This document shows positions 1-8,410 of a stretch of DNA of 36,131 nt, piece by piece (position 1 is the first letter of the stretch; each line of letters opens with the position of its first letter). The notes beneath the pieces are model-generated. The model saw only the letters and a program-made list of their open reading frames with translations, was not told the origin of the DNA and did no database searches. Position numbers and translations under genes: made by a program. Origin of the DNA: Collinsella sp. AF02-46-1. Lineage in GTDB: Bacteria; Actinomycetota; Coriobacteriia; Coriobacteriales; Coriobacteriaceae. The stretch is taken from the NCBI GenBank assembly GCA_934876235.1, contig CAKXKM010000012.1:1-36131 (forward strand), given 5' to 3'.

Positions 1-27
1 GAACACGAGGAGCCCGCGCGCGAGGTA

Positions 28-1737
28 GTGCAGGTCATGGATCCGGGCACGGTCCGCAACATGATGATGAAGATGCAGCTCGAGGCCGGAGAACAGCTGG
101 GCCGCCAACTTGAGGCCGACGTGCAGCGCACGCGGGAGGTCCAGGAAGAGCTGCTCTTTGAGATGCTCGATACCAACAAGAACACTCCTTATGGACGCGA
201 GCATGGCTTTGCGGACATCAAGAGCGTCGAGGACTTTAAGAAGCTTCCGTATACCACCTACGATGACTACGCGGGCTACATCTACGAAGTCATGGAGCAC
301 GGTACGCGTGGCGTGGTGACCACCGAGGAGATCGTCCACTTCAACGAGACCTCGGGCACCATGGGCAACCCCAAGGGCATCCCGTATACCAAGCGCATGG
401 CCGAGATACTCATGGGCTACTCCGGCGCCTTTACCATCAGCATGGCCGCCAAGGAGCTCGGCGGCGTCGAGGCGCTTACCCGAGGGCGCGCCTTCTGCAC
501 CATGGAGGGCCACGTCAACACGCTCAAGAGCGGCATTACCTTTGGATCGCTCTCGTGCAAGGCCACGAGCGACAACCGTCAGTACCTCTCGGCTACAACC
601 ACGAGCCCCGACGCGGCGGTCTTCGCCAAACCGGGTACCGACACGCGCTATCTCCATGTGCGCTATGCCGTTGCCGAGAAGTCCATTACCGAGATCAGCT
701 GCGTCTTCATTACCAACCTGCTCGATCTGATGCGCTACGTCGAGGACAACTGGCAGATGCTCGTACACGACATCGAGACGGGTGAGATCGATCCCTCGAT
801 TCAGCTGCCCGATGACGTGCGTGCCCAGCTTGAGGGTGCGCTCAGGCCCATGCCGGAGCGCGCGGCGGAACTGCGTCAGGTCTTTGAGGGCGGTTTTGAT
901 GCGCCGGTGGCGAGCCTCATGTGGCCCCAGCTTGTTCTTATCCGCTCGGTGGCGGGCGGCGGCTTTGCGCCCTACACGGAGCGCCTGCGCCGCTTCTTGG
1001 GCGATGGGGTGCACCTGCTCTATACCGGTTACTCGGCATCGGAAGGCGCGTTCTCGGTGCCCTTTGAGCTCGACAATCCCTCGAGTGTCTTTTTGCCCCG
1101 CTCGGTCTATTTTGAGTTTGTGCCGGTGGAAAACCCCGATTACGACCATACCCTTGGACTTGAGGACCTGGAGGAGGGTAAGGATTACGAGGTTATCATC
1201 ACGAGCCGCAGTGGCTTCTACCGCTACAAGATGCGCGATGCCATCCACGTGACGGGACATCGCGGAACGTGTCCCACGATGGAGTTCCTCTATCGTCTGG
1301 ATCAGACCGTCAACATGAAGGGCGAGAAGACTACCGAGGCAGTGCTGCGCGGCGTGGCCGATCGTGTGTCGGCGCGCATGGGCCTTGACCTGGTCGACTT
1401 TAGCGTATATCCGGATGTTGACGTCCACCCGCCCCGCTATGAGTTTCTGTATGAGTTCTATCACGCCGACCATGACGCCATCGATATGGACGAGCTCTCG
1501 CGCGTGACCGACGAGGAGCTCCGCGCGGGCAACTACGATGTGGACTATATGACTGAGGACGGCGACTTTGCCCCGGCGAGCGCTCTCGTGCTCAATGATG
1601 AGACCAATCAACTGTGGGTCGATATGCTGGTGATGCGCGGCAAGGCGCCCAACCAGATCAAGCCCGTCCATATCATCGATACCGAGCAAAAGCGTCGTTT
1701 CTTCTACGCGCTTGTCGATCATGATGTTCGCGCATAA
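28..1737 (+). CDS. GH3 auxin-responsive-promoter family acyl-acid amido synthetase
   Basis: This is a 569-residue protein of the GH3 family, adenylate-forming enzymes that activate a carboxylic acid with ATP and conjugate it to an amine such as an amino acid. All three family motifs are visible: an ATP-binding NETSGTMGNPKG near residue 110, YTGYSASEG near residue 335, and FYRYKMRDA near residue 400. The length is typical of the family. The frame is open to the window edge, so the start is uncertain: GTG at 28, ATG at 37, or a start outside the window. The stop overlaps the next gene, a MATE exporter, so the two are probably co-translated and the product may be exported. The acid and amine substrates cannot be told from sequence. 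GH3 proteins are best known from plants and are scattered in bacteria. Confidence 0.85.
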   Translation: MQVMDPGTVRNMMMKMQLEAGEQLGRQLEADVQRTREVQEELLFEMLDTNKNTPYGREHGFADIKSVEDFKKLPYTTYDDYAGYIYEVMEHGTRGVVTTEEIVHFNETSGTMGNPKGIPYTKRMAEILMGYSGAFTISMAAKELGGVEALTRGRAFCTMEGHVNTLKSGITFGSLSCKATSDNRQYLSATTTSPDAAVFAKPGTDTRYLHVRYAVAEKSITEISCVFITNLLDLMRYVEDNWQMLVHDIETGEIDPSIQLPDDVRAQLEGALRPMPERAAELRQVFEGGFDAPVASLMWPQLVLIRSVAGGGFAPYTERLRRFLGDGVHLLYTGYSASEGAFSVPFELDNPSSVFLPRSVYFEFVPVENPDYDHTLGLEDLEEGKDYEVIITSRSGFYRYKMRDAIHVTGHRGTCPTMEFLYRLDQTVNMKGEKTTEAVLRGVADRVSARMGLDLVDFSVYPDVDVHPPRYEFLYEFYHADHDAIDMDELSRVTDEELRAGNYDVDYMTEDGDFAPASALVLNDETNQLWVDMLVMRGKAPNQIKPVHIIDTEQKRRFFYALVDHDVRA

Positions 1738-3535
1738 GGGAGAGGAGCTGCCGCGTGTGGTTGAGGGCGCCAACGACGCCCTCATCAAGCGCGTGTTTCG
1801 CTCCTATGTGGCCATTACCATCCTCATCACGCTCTCCGCGACGCTCGGCATGATGATCGATACGGCGCTTGCGGGCAACTTCATTGGGCCCGACGCGGTC
1901 GCCGCCATCGGCATGGCGTCTTCGCTGCTCATCCTGATCTCGGGTCTGGCGGGCGTGTTCTCGGCAGGCAGCATGACGCTCGTTGCCCGTGCGCGCGGTA
2001 TGCGCGACGATGATGCGGTGCGCGCGTACTTTAGCGTGACGGTCATCGCTTCGCTTGTGATGGGTATCGTGCTCTCGGTGGCGGGCGTAGTGGGCGCCGA
2101 CGCCATCGCGGACGTCTTTGGTGCGCGCACGGGCGTGCTGCACGAGGACACTGCGGCTTTTATCCGCGGGCTTTCGTTGGGTAGCTTCGCCATCGTGGGC
2201 ACCTCGGTGATGATGGGGCTCACCCGCATTGACGGGGCGGCAACGCTTGGGCTTGTGGCCATCGTGGCGATGAGCGTGCTCGATGTGGTCGGCAACCTCG
2301 TTGCCATCCTGGTGCTCGACGCGGGGACGTTTGGCATGGGATGCGCCACGGCGTTTGCCTACGTGGTGGCGCTTGCTATCTGCTGCTCGCATATGCTGAG
2401 TCCCAAGTGCACACTCAAGGTCGTGAACCCGTGCGGGCATATGCGCGAGCTTGCCGAGGTCGTCAACACCGGTATGCCCGATTCGGTCATGCGTTTCTCG
2501 GCCACGGCGCGCACGTTTCTCTTCAACCGCGTGCTCATGCTCGTGGCCGGGGCCTCGGCTGTCACGGCCCTGTCGATGCTCTCGAGCGTGAGCACCTTCC
2601 TCTCTGCTATCACCGTGGGCGTGGGGGAGACGGCGGTGCTGCTGTTCTCCATCTTCTACGGCGAGCGCGACCGGGCGTCGCTGACCGCCACGGCGCGCGT
2701 GGCGCTCCGTTTGGGGCTCGTTCTGTGCATCGTCGTGTGCGGCGTCGTGTTTGTGACGGCCGAGCAGGTTGTGGTCATCTTTGGCTTGGCGGGGACGGAT
2801 GCGTTTGGATATGGCGTTGCCGCCGTGCGCTTCTTCTGCCTGTCGGTGCCTATCGACCTGGTGCTCCAGGTGCTCGGCAACTTCTATCGCAGCTGCGGCA
2901 ACGTCGCCGCGTCCAACGCGATCGCTTTTGGGCAGTCGGTGGGAGGCCAAGCCGCAGTCGCCGCCGCCACGGTGGGCGTCTTGGGAGTCGACGGCATCTG
3001 GCTTGCTTTCCCTGCGGGCGAGCTCTTAGTTCTGGTGCTCGTGCTCGTCTGGACTGCGCGTAAGCGCGCCCGCACAGGTGAGCGTGGCGGCAACCTGATG
3101 GAACGCTCGCTGGCGTTTCCGCCCGATATGCAGGATGCCGCCGAGATTTCTGCTTCGTTCTTTGGGCGCGGAGATGCCTCGATGGCGCCTGAGCTGTCGG
3201 ATCGCGTGGGCACCTGGTGTCGCGAGGCGGGTATCGATGCCAAAAGGAGTTATCTGGTGGCCCTGGCCTGCGAGGAGATGGCCCATAACGTGGCCGACCA
3301 CGGCGTGGGCAAGGGCGAGGCCGAGGTGGATATCAAGGTGGTCCTGCGCGCCGACGGCGCACTGGTGCTTCGCATCCGCGATAACGGGCGTGCCTTCAAC
3401 CCACTCGACTACGACCTTGAGGCAGGCGATAGCCTTGGCTGCATCGGCATCAAGCTCGTGCGGTCCCTGATCGCCGATCTCGAGTACCAAAACGTGCTCG
3501 GACTCAACAATACGGTGGCGACGCTAAAGCCTTAG
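1712..3535 (+). CDS. MATE family efflux transporter fused to a C-terminal RsbW-like ATPase domain
   Basis: Residues about 15-450 form a MATE-type multidrug/metabolite antiporter with around 12 hydrophobic segments. After a charged linker (about 455-470), residues about 470-607 form a HATPase_c_2 domain of the anti-sigma kinase type. Its N-box is EEMAHNVADHG with E521 and N526, G1 is RIRDNGRAFNP, and G2 is LGCIGIKLV, so ATP binding looks intact. The N-terminus is uncertain: TTG 1712, ATG 1721 and ATG 1724 all overlap the GH3 stop, but GTG 1757 has by far the best ribosome binding site, AGAGGAG at 1741-1747 with 9-base spacing, and would lie 19 bases after the GH3 stop. The fusion suggests transport coupled to a regulatory kinase or ATP sensor, but partner and substrate are unknown. 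Confidence 0.85.
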   Translation: MSIMMFAHKGEELPRVVEGANDALIKRVFRSYVAITILITLSATLGMMIDTALAGNFIGPDAVAAIGMASSLLILISGLAGVFSAGSMTLVARARGMRDDDAVRAYFSVTVIASLVMGIVLSVAGVVGADAIADVFGARTGVLHEDTAAFIRGLSLGSFAIVGTSVMMGLTRIDGAATLGLVAIVAMSVLDVVGNLVAILVLDAGTFGMGCATAFAYVVALAICCSHMLSPKCTLKVVNPCGHMRELAEVVNTGMPDSVMRFSATARTFLFNRVLMLVAGASAVTALSMLSSVSTFLSAITVGVGETAVLLFSIFYGERDRASLTATARVALRLGLVLCIVVCGVVFVTAEQVVVIFGLAGTDAFGYGVAAVRFFCLSVPIDLVLQVLGNFYRSCGNVAASNAIAFGQSVGGQAAVAAATVGVLGVDGIWLAFPAGELLVLVLVLVWTARKRARTGERGGNLMERSLAFPPDMQDAAEISASFFGRGDASMAPELSDRVGTWCREAGIDAKRSYLVALACEEMAHNVADHGVGKGEAEVDIKVVLRADGALVLRIRDNGRAFNPLDYDLEAGDSLGCIGIKLVRSLIADLEYQNVLGLNNTVATLKP

Positions 3536-3556
3536 TGCACGCGAGACCACGATAGA

Positions 3557-3590
3557 GGGGGCGAGCCGTATGGACCCGCCCCCTTATTTA
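3557..3590 (+). terminator. Rho-independent terminator after the MATE gene
   Basis: A 7-bp GC stem, GGGGGCG at 3557-3563 with CGCCCCC at 3577-3583, is followed by TTATTTA. It lies 21 bases after the MATE stop codon and would end the GH3-MATE transcript. Confidence 0.75.
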
Positions 3591-3619
3591 CCGGGGAACG
3601 TTGCCCCGACGAGCACGTC

Positions 3620-3758
3620 GGATTCCCGGGCCGGGCGGCACAGGGGTTAAGTTTGTCGCGAGTTCCGCACGAGCCGGAGGCCACTTAATGTGGCCTCCGT
3701 GCGAGCCAGGACTGTAGAGCAGCAGACTTAAACAGCGGACCGCCCGGACCGGGAATCC
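3620..3758 (+). repeat. Long palindromic element, copy 1 (candidate structured RNA)
   Basis: The outer arms 3620-3638 and 3740-3758 pair over 19 positions with one mismatch. A second stem pairs 3647-3656 with 3722-3731. An inner hairpin, 3676-3684 with 3690-3698, has the loop TTAAT. Between the stems lie TCGCGAGTTCCGCACG (3656-3671) and CAGGACTGTAGAGCAG (3707-3722), both identical in copy 2 at 20881-21031. The arm sequences differ between the copies but remain paired. It lies upstream of the rpsL promoter. It may be a structured RNA, a REP/MITE-like repeat or a transcription barrier; function unknown. Confidence 0.8.
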
Positions 3759-3842
3759 GCCCCCGCGCACAGAAGGGGATTCCTTTTGTGTAGGCTTTGC
3801 GGAAATGTGCCAATTTTGGGATACGCCCGGCGGCGTGGTCTG

Positions 3843-3871
3843 TTGACGGCACAGCTAACGCCACGTATCCT
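3843..3871 (+). promoter_or_regulatory. Promoter of the str operon (rpsL)
   Basis: TTGACG at 3843-3848 and TATCCT at 3866-3871 are separated by exactly 17 bases, a good sigma-70 type promoter. The expected start near 3878 gives a leader of roughly 85 bases before rpsL. Just upstream, 3819-3837 carries GGATACGCCCG-N3-GCGTG, a motif also found at the rplC and rplB promoters. Confidence 0.75.
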
Positions 3872-3964
3872 ATCGAACTGCGTGTTTCGTAGGGGGATGC
3901 TGACCCCTCGATTCAAGCCGTTGCACTTTACAGAAAGCTGGAATCATTCGAGAAGGAGTACGCT

Positions 3965-4342
3965 TTGCCTACTATTAACCAGCTGGTTCGCCAGGGCCGT
4001 CGTTCCGTGCCCAAGAAGTCCAAGAACGCTGCTCTGCAGCACAACTCCCAGAAGCGCGGCGTGTGCACCCGCGTCTTCACCACGAGCCCCAAGAAGCCGA
4101 ACTCGGCTCTTCGTAAGGTTGCCCGTGTTCGCCTTGTCAACGGCATCGAAGTTACTGCTTACATCCCGGGTGAGGGCCACAACCTGCAGGAGCACTCCAT
4201 CGTGCTCGTCCGCGGCGGTCGTGTCCGTGACCTCCCTGGTGTCCGTTATCACGTCATCCGTGGCGCCTACGACGCTGCTCCGGTCCAGAACCGTATGCAG
4301 GCCCGTTCCAAGTACGGTGCTAAGCGCCCCAAGGCCAAATAA
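3965..4342 (+). CDS. rpsL: 30S ribosomal protein S12
   Basis: S12 is the decoding-centre protein of the small subunit. The 125-residue product begins at TTG 3965, chosen because the family N-terminus (PTINQLVRQGR) follows and GAGAAGGAG at 3949-3957 is well spaced. The loop TSPKKPNSALRK keeps lysines 43 and 44. In the second decoding loop, GGRVRDLPGVRYH has Arg at position 88 (4226-4228), where most bacteria have Lys; Lys-to-Arg change here is a known streptomycin-resistance substitution in other species. It is the first gene of rpsL-rpsG-fusA-rpsJ, with 73 bases to rpsG. Codon use is strongly biased, as expected for a highly expressed gene. Confidence 0.97.
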   Translation: MPTINQLVRQGRRSVPKKSKNAALQHNSQKRGVCTRVFTTSPKKPNSALRKVARVRLVNGIEVTAYIPGEGHNLQEHSIVLVRGGRVRDLPGVRYHVIRGAYDAAPVQNRMQARSKYGAKRPKAK

Positions 4343-4415
4343 GCCAGATAACGTTTTGATACTTTCGCCGTGTGCCGCCTAAGGGCCGCACGGTAGACAC
4401 TTAAGGAGATTTCAC

Positions 4416-4889
4416 ATGCCGCGTCGTGCAGCAGCTAATCGTCGTGAGGTTCAGCCTGACGCCGTTTACAACAACCGCCTGGTGACTCAGCTCATCAACA
4501 AGGTCCTTCTTGACGGCAAGAAGGCCACCGCTGAGCGCATCGTTTACACCGCTTTCGAGATCGTTGCCGAGAAGTCCGAGGGTGGCGACGCTCTCGCTAC
4601 CTTCAAGAAGGCTATGGACAACGTCAAGCCCACGCTCGAGGTTAAGCCCAAGCGTGTCGGTGGCGCTACCTATCAGGTCCCGATGGAGGTCAACTCCCGT
4701 CGTTCCACCGCTCTGGGTATCCGCTGGATCGTCAACTTCTCCCGCGCTCGCAAGGAGAAGACCATGGCCGAGCGTCTCGCCAACGAGATCCTCGACGCCT
4801 CCAACGGCCTGGGCGCTTCCGTCAAGAAGCGTGAGGACGTCTTCAAGATGGCCGAGGCCAACCGCGCGTTCTCTCACTATCGTTGGTAA
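4416..4889 (+). CDS. rpsG: 30S ribosomal protein S7
   Basis: S7 nucleates assembly of the small-subunit head by binding the 3' major domain of 16S rRNA. The 157-residue protein has the usual length and start (PRRAAANRREVQPD) and the conserved segments YQVPMEVNSRR and RWIVNFSRARKEKTMAERLANE. ATG 4416 follows TAAGGAGA at good spacing. It is the second str-operon gene, 19 bases before fusA. In other bacteria S7 can repress this operon by binding its mRNA; the 73-base rpsL-rpsG gap is where such a site could lie, but I see no clear structure there. Confidence 0.97.
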   Translation: MPRRAAANRREVQPDAVYNNRLVTQLINKVLLDGKKATAERIVYTAFEIVAEKSEGGDALATFKKAMDNVKPTLEVKPKRVGGATYQVPMEVNSRRSTALGIRWIVNFSRARKEKTMAERLANEILDASNGLGASVKKREDVFKMAEANRAFSHYRW

Positions 4890-4908
4890 GTTAAGGTAAG
4901 GAACTAAC

Positions 4909-7008
4909 ATGGCTAAGCCTAAGTACAAGCTTTCCGATACCCGTAACATCGGCATCATGGCTCACATCGATGCTGGTAAGACCACCACGACCGAGCGTAT
5001 TCTTTACTACACCGGTAAGACCCACAAGATCGGTGAGGTCCATGAGGGCGCTGCCACCATGGACTGGATGGTTCAGGAGCAGGAGCGCGGCGTAACCATT
5101 ACCTCCGCTGCTACCACGTGCTTCTGGAACAAGGACGGTAAGGACTACCGCATCCAGATCATCGACACCCCGGGCCACGTTGACTTCACCGTCGAGGTGG
5201 AGCGCTGCCTGCGCGTCCTCGATGGCGCTGTTGCCGTCTTCGACGCTGTTGCCGGCGTTGAGCCCCAGTCTGAGACCGTTTGGCGTCAGGCTTCCACCTT
5301 CAACGTCCCCCGCATCGCCTTCATCAACAAGTATGACCGCGTGGGCGCTGACTTCTTCAACGCTATCGAGACCATGAAGGATCGTCTCGACGCTAACGCC
5401 GTGGCCGCTCAGGTCCCGATGGGCGCCGAGGATAACTTCTGGGGCGTCATCGACCTGGTCACCATGACTGCTTGGGACTTCAAGGCCGACGAGAAGGGCA
5501 TGACCTACCCCGAGCCGATGGACGAGATCCCGGCTGAGTTCGCTGACATCGCTGCTACCAAGCGCGAGGAGCTCCTTGACGCTGCTGCCAGCTTTGATGA
5601 CGAGCTCATGGAGAAGATCCTCATGGAGGAGGACTTCACCGTCGAGGAGCTCAAGGCTGCTCTGCGCAAGGGCGTCCTGGCCAACGAGCTCAACCTCGTT
5701 TTCGTGGGTTCCGCCTACAAGAACAAGGGCGTCCAGGAGCTGCTCGACGCTGTCGTCGACTACCTGCCCAGCCCGCTCGACGTCGAGGCCGTCACCGGTA
5801 CCGATCCGGACACCGGCGAGGAGATCCAGCGTCATCCTTCCTTCGACGAGCCCTTCTCCGGCCTGGTCTTCAAGATCATGACCGACCCGTTCGTCGGTAA
5901 GCTCACCTACGTCCGCGTTTACTCCGGCCGCGCCGAGTCCGGCTCCTACGTGGTCAACGCTTCCAACGGTCAGCGCGAGCGCCTCGGCCGCATCCTCGAG
6001 ATGAACGCCGCCGAGCGTATCGACCGTGACGACGCTGCCGCCGGCGACATCGTCGCTTGCGTCGGCTTCAAGAACTCCACCACTGGTGACACCCTGTGCG
6101 CCGAGGGCAAGGAGATCGTCCTCGAGAAGATCGAGTTTGCTAAGCCCGTTATCGACGTTGCCATCGAGCCCAAGACCAAGGCCGAGCAGGACAAGATGTC
6201 CCTGGCTCTGACCAAGCTCGCCGAGGAGGACCCGACCTTCCAGGTGTCCACCAACCACGAGACCGGCCAGACCATCATCGCCGGCATGGGCGAGCTGCAC
6301 CTCGAGATCATCGTCGACCGTCTGCTCCGCGAGTTCAAGGTTGACGCTAACGTTGGTAAGCCTCAGGTTGCCTACCGCGAGACCGCTGGTCACGACGTCG
6401 AGAAGGCTGAGGGCAAGTTCGTCCGTCAGTCCGGCGGTCGCGGTCAGTACGGCCACGCCGTCATCAAGCTCGAGAAGATGGAGGAGGGCTTCGGCTACGA
6501 GTTCGTCAACGCTATCGTCGGCGGCGTCGTGCCCAAGGAGTACATCCCGTCCATCGACAAGGGCATCCAGGAGGCCCTGAACACCGGTGTTATCGCCGGC
6601 TTCCCGGTCCTCGACGTCAAGGTCACCCTGTTCGACGGTTCTTACCACGAGGTCGACTCCTCCGAGGCCGCCTTTAAGATCGCCGGTTCCATGGCTATCA
6701 AGGACGCCCTCAAGAAGTCCGACCCGCAGCTGCTCGAGCCGATCATGGCTGTCGAGGTCGAGACCCCCGAGCAGTACATGGGCGACGTTATGGGCAACCT
6801 CTCCGGTCGCCGCGGCAAGATCGAGGGCATGGAGGATCGCAAGAACAGCAAGCTCATCCGTGCCAAGGTGCCGCTGGGCGAGATGTTCGGTTACGCTACC
6901 GACCTTCGCTCCCAGACCCAGGGCCGTGCATCCTACACGATGCAGTTCGACTCTTATGAGCCCGCGCCCAAGTCCATCGTGGACGAGGTCATGAGCAAGA
7001 ACGCCTAA
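4909..7008 (+). CDS. fusA: Translation elongation factor G
   Basis: EF-G is the GTPase that drives ribosomal translocation. The 699-residue product has the normal length and domain series: G domain with P-loop AHIDAGKT (18-25), DTPGH (86-90) and NKYD (140-143, where NKMD is more usual), then domain II, domain III, domain IV with the GRGQYGH region, and domain V (EPIMAVEVETPEQYMGDV). ATG 4909 follows TAAGGTAAGG. It is the third gene of the str operon. The tuf gene that commonly follows fusA is absent; a 60-base gap leads directly to rpsJ. Confidence 0.98.
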   Translation: MAKPKYKLSDTRNIGIMAHIDAGKTTTTERILYYTGKTHKIGEVHEGAATMDWMVQEQERGVTITSAATTCFWNKDGKDYRIQIIDTPGHVDFTVEVERCLRVLDGAVAVFDAVAGVEPQSETVWRQASTFNVPRIAFINKYDRVGADFFNAIETMKDRLDANAVAAQVPMGAEDNFWGVIDLVTMTAWDFKADEKGMTYPEPMDEIPAEFADIAATKREELLDAAASFDDELMEKILMEEDFTVEELKAALRKGVLANELNLVFVGSAYKNKGVQELLDAVVDYLPSPLDVEAVTGTDPDTGEEIQRHPSFDEPFSGLVFKIMTDPFVGKLTYVRVYSGRAESGSYVVNASNGQRERLGRILEMNAAERIDRDDAAAGDIVACVGFKNSTTGDTLCAEGKEIVLEKIEFAKPVIDVAIEPKTKAEQDKMSLALTKLAEEDPTFQVSTNHETGQTIIAGMGELHLEIIVDRLLREFKVDANVGKPQVAYRETAGHDVEKAEGKFVRQSGGRGQYGHAVIKLEKMEEGFGYEFVNAIVGGVVPKEYIPSIDKGIQEALNTGVIAGFPVLDVKVTLFDGSYHEVDSSEAAFKIAGSMAIKDALKKSDPQLLEPIMAVEVETPEQYMGDVMGNLSGRRGKIEGMEDRKNSKLIRAKVPLGEMFGYATDLRSQTQGRASYTMQFDSYEPAPKSIVDEVMSKNA

Positions 7009-7032
7009 GTTCGAGCTCCCTGTTACGTAATC

Positions 7033-7051
7033 CGCGAGAACATCTCTCGCA
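7033..7051 (+). promoter_or_regulatory. Small hairpin before rpsJ
   Basis: GCGAGA and TCTCGC flank a five-base loop in the fusA-rpsJ gap, shortly upstream of the rpsJ ribosome binding site (TTGGAGG). It could be a processing or regulatory hairpin, but it is small and may have no function. Confidence 0.35.
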
Positions 7052-7068
7052 CTCTTTGGAGGTTTAAG

Positions 7069-7377
7069 TTGGCTACCCAGAAGATCCGCATTCGCCTCAA
7101 GGGCTATGATCACGAGGTCGTCGATCAGTCCGCGAAGCTCATCGTCGAGACCGCTCAGAAGACCGGTGCTCGCGTTTCCGGTCCTGTCCCCCTGCCCACC
7201 GAGCGCAACCTGTACACGGTTATCCGCTCGCCGCACGTGAACAAGGACTCCCGTGAGCAGTTCGAGATGCGCACCCACAAGCGCCTCATCGACATCCTCG
7301 ACCCCACCTCGGGCACCGTTGATTCGCTCATGCGTCTCGACCTCCCCGCTGGTGTCGACATCGACATCAAGCTCTAA
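7069..7377 (+). CDS. rpsJ: 30S ribosomal protein S10
   Basis: S10 is a small-subunit head protein that also pairs with NusB in antitermination. The 102-residue product has the family length and the signature SPHVNKDSREQFEMRTHKRLID. It starts at TTG 7069 after the binding site TTGGAGG. In most bacteria rpsJ heads the S10 operon directly before rplC; here it closes the str operon and is followed by a terminator, while rplC lies 13.9 kb downstream. The loop near residue 57 that varies in tigecycline resistance looks like wild type. Confidence 0.97.
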   Translation: MATQKIRIRLKGYDHEVVDQSAKLIVETAQKTGARVSGPVPLPTERNLYTVIRSPHVNKDSREQFEMRTHKRLIDILDPTSGTVDSLMRLDLPAGVDIDIKL

Positions 7378-7399
7378 GCGATATCGCTCATAGCTTACA

Positions 7400-7439
7400 G
7401 AGCCCCGCTGCCATTTTGGTAGCGGGGCTCTTTTGTTTT
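7400..7439 (+). terminator. Strong rho-independent terminator of the str operon
   Basis: GAGCCCCGCT (7400-7409) pairs with AGCGGGGCTC (7421-7430), followed by TTTTGTTTT. It ends the rpsL-rpsJ transcript between the convergent rpsJ and birA genes. Confidence 0.92.
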
Positions 7440-7493
7440 GAATGATGACCTTGGGGGGCCGGGTAATGCTGTCGAGCGGGTGGCTGTGGCGCC

Positions 7494-8270
7494 TTATTTA
7501 CCCATGGAACGCAGCGATGCCTCCTCAAAATGGAAGGAACGTAAGCCGTCTTCCGTTTCGATACACGCGCGACCAAAGGCATCGACCGTTTGAAAGATGC
7601 CACGTGCCAGCTCGTCACCGGCAGGGGAACGGGCGATAACGTGCTCCCCAATCCAATTGAGATGAGCGACATAATCATCGTGGACGGGCGCGATCGGACC
7701 AGCGTCTTCTTCCATGGCGTTGAGCAGATCTACCCACGCGTCCACAGCGTTTACGACGGTGTGATAGACCTCCTTGAGTAGGACATCGACGGTGGGAACA
7801 TTCTCGTTGAGGTCTGACAGACCGATTGCCGACAGGCCGCTATCGGGAACCTCCGAGGGCACATAGTTCACATTGACGCCAATGCCGCAGACGGCAAAGG
7901 GCTTGCCCTCGTTGTCACGAGCCGCCTCGACCAAGATGCCGCCGAGCTTATGTCCTCGTGCGACGAGGTCGTTGGGCCATTTGAGGCCGATCTCGTTAGC
8001 AAGACCTTGCGCCTCGAGCGCCTCGAGCACCGCTAGGCCGCTGACGGCAGCAAGACCAGAGTACTTCGCAGGATTAACGCATGGACGCAGGACAATCGAA
8101 AGCAATAGGTTGCCGGCGGTTGAATCCCACTTGTGGCCGCGCCGGCCGCGTCCTGCTGTCTGAGCCCGGGCGGCAAGTCCTGTGCCGTGCGGCGCTCCCT
8201 GTTTTCCTGCTTCGAGCAGGTCATCGTTGGTCGATCCGGTTACGTCGACTATCGTTAATTTGGCATCCAT
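7494..8270 (-). CDS. birA: Biotin--[acetyl-CoA-carboxylase] ligase, group I (no DNA-binding domain)
   Basis: This enzyme makes biotinyl-AMP and transfers biotin to the lysine of the carrier protein AccB. The 258-residue product has the BPL/LplA catalytic fold with GRGRRGHKW (40-48), KWPNDL and the GxKLGGIL-like GHKLGGILVE segment, plus the small C-terminal domain. The start at 8270 is chosen because AAGGAGG precedes it on the minus strand; a longer frame reaches 8357 but adds an unrelated sequence. There is no N-terminal winged helix, so unlike E. coli BirA it should not act as a repressor. It is divergent from the fab/acc operon encoding its substrate AccB, sharing a 174-base intergenic region with two operator-like palindromes. 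Confidence 0.93.
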   Translation of the reverse strand: MDAKLTIVDVTGSTNDDLLEAGKQGAPHGTGLAARAQTAGRGRRGHKWDSTAGNLLLSIVLRPCVNPAKYSGLAAVSGLAVLEALEAQGLANEIGLKWPNDLVARGHKLGGILVEAARDNEGKPFAVCGIGVNVNYVPSEVPDSGLSAIGLSDLNENVPTVDVLLKEVYHTVVNAVDAWVDLLNAMEEDAGPIAPVHDDYVAHLNWIGEHVIARSPAGDELARGIFQTVDAFGRACIETEDGLRSFHFEEASLRSMGK

Positions 8271-8362
8271 AACGGCTGCTACCTCCTTAATGAATAAGTG
8301 AATAACGCAATGGTGTCGAGAGAGACACAATGTGAAGCCTTTGTCGCATTTGGACAATTTAA

Positions 8363-8378
8363 TGTTAACACGTTAACA
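8363..8378. promoter_or_regulatory. Operator 1 of the fab/acc operon
   Basis: TGTTAACACGTTAACA is a perfect 7-2-7 palindrome. It overlaps a possible -35 (TTAACA, 8373-8378) of the fabH promoter. A near copy lies at 8411-8426. The regulator is not identified and no obvious candidate is encoded nearby. Confidence 0.7.
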
Positions 8379-8399
8379 ACGACTGAAATGCGCTATCCT
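8373..8399 (+). promoter_or_regulatory. Probable fabH operon promoter
   Basis: TATCCT at 8394-8399 is the same -10 hexamer as in the rpsL promoter. The upstream TTAACA at 8373-8378 gives a short 15-base spacing, so the -35 is less certain. The two palindromic operators flank the -10, a layout that suits repression. Confidence 0.5.
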
Positions 8400-8410
8400 C
8401 TCTTGGTCGA

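Noticed and set aside
1673..2950. Open 425-codon minus-strand frame opposite the MATE gene
   Set aside because: His/Arg-rich composition and no family features; it is antisense to a clear transporter.
4891..7278. Open 795-codon frame on the minus strand opposite fusA
   Set aside because: It is antisense to an unmistakable EF-G and rpsJ, its protein is a low-complexity Leu/Asp/Gly/Val string, and it arises from the biased codons of fusA.
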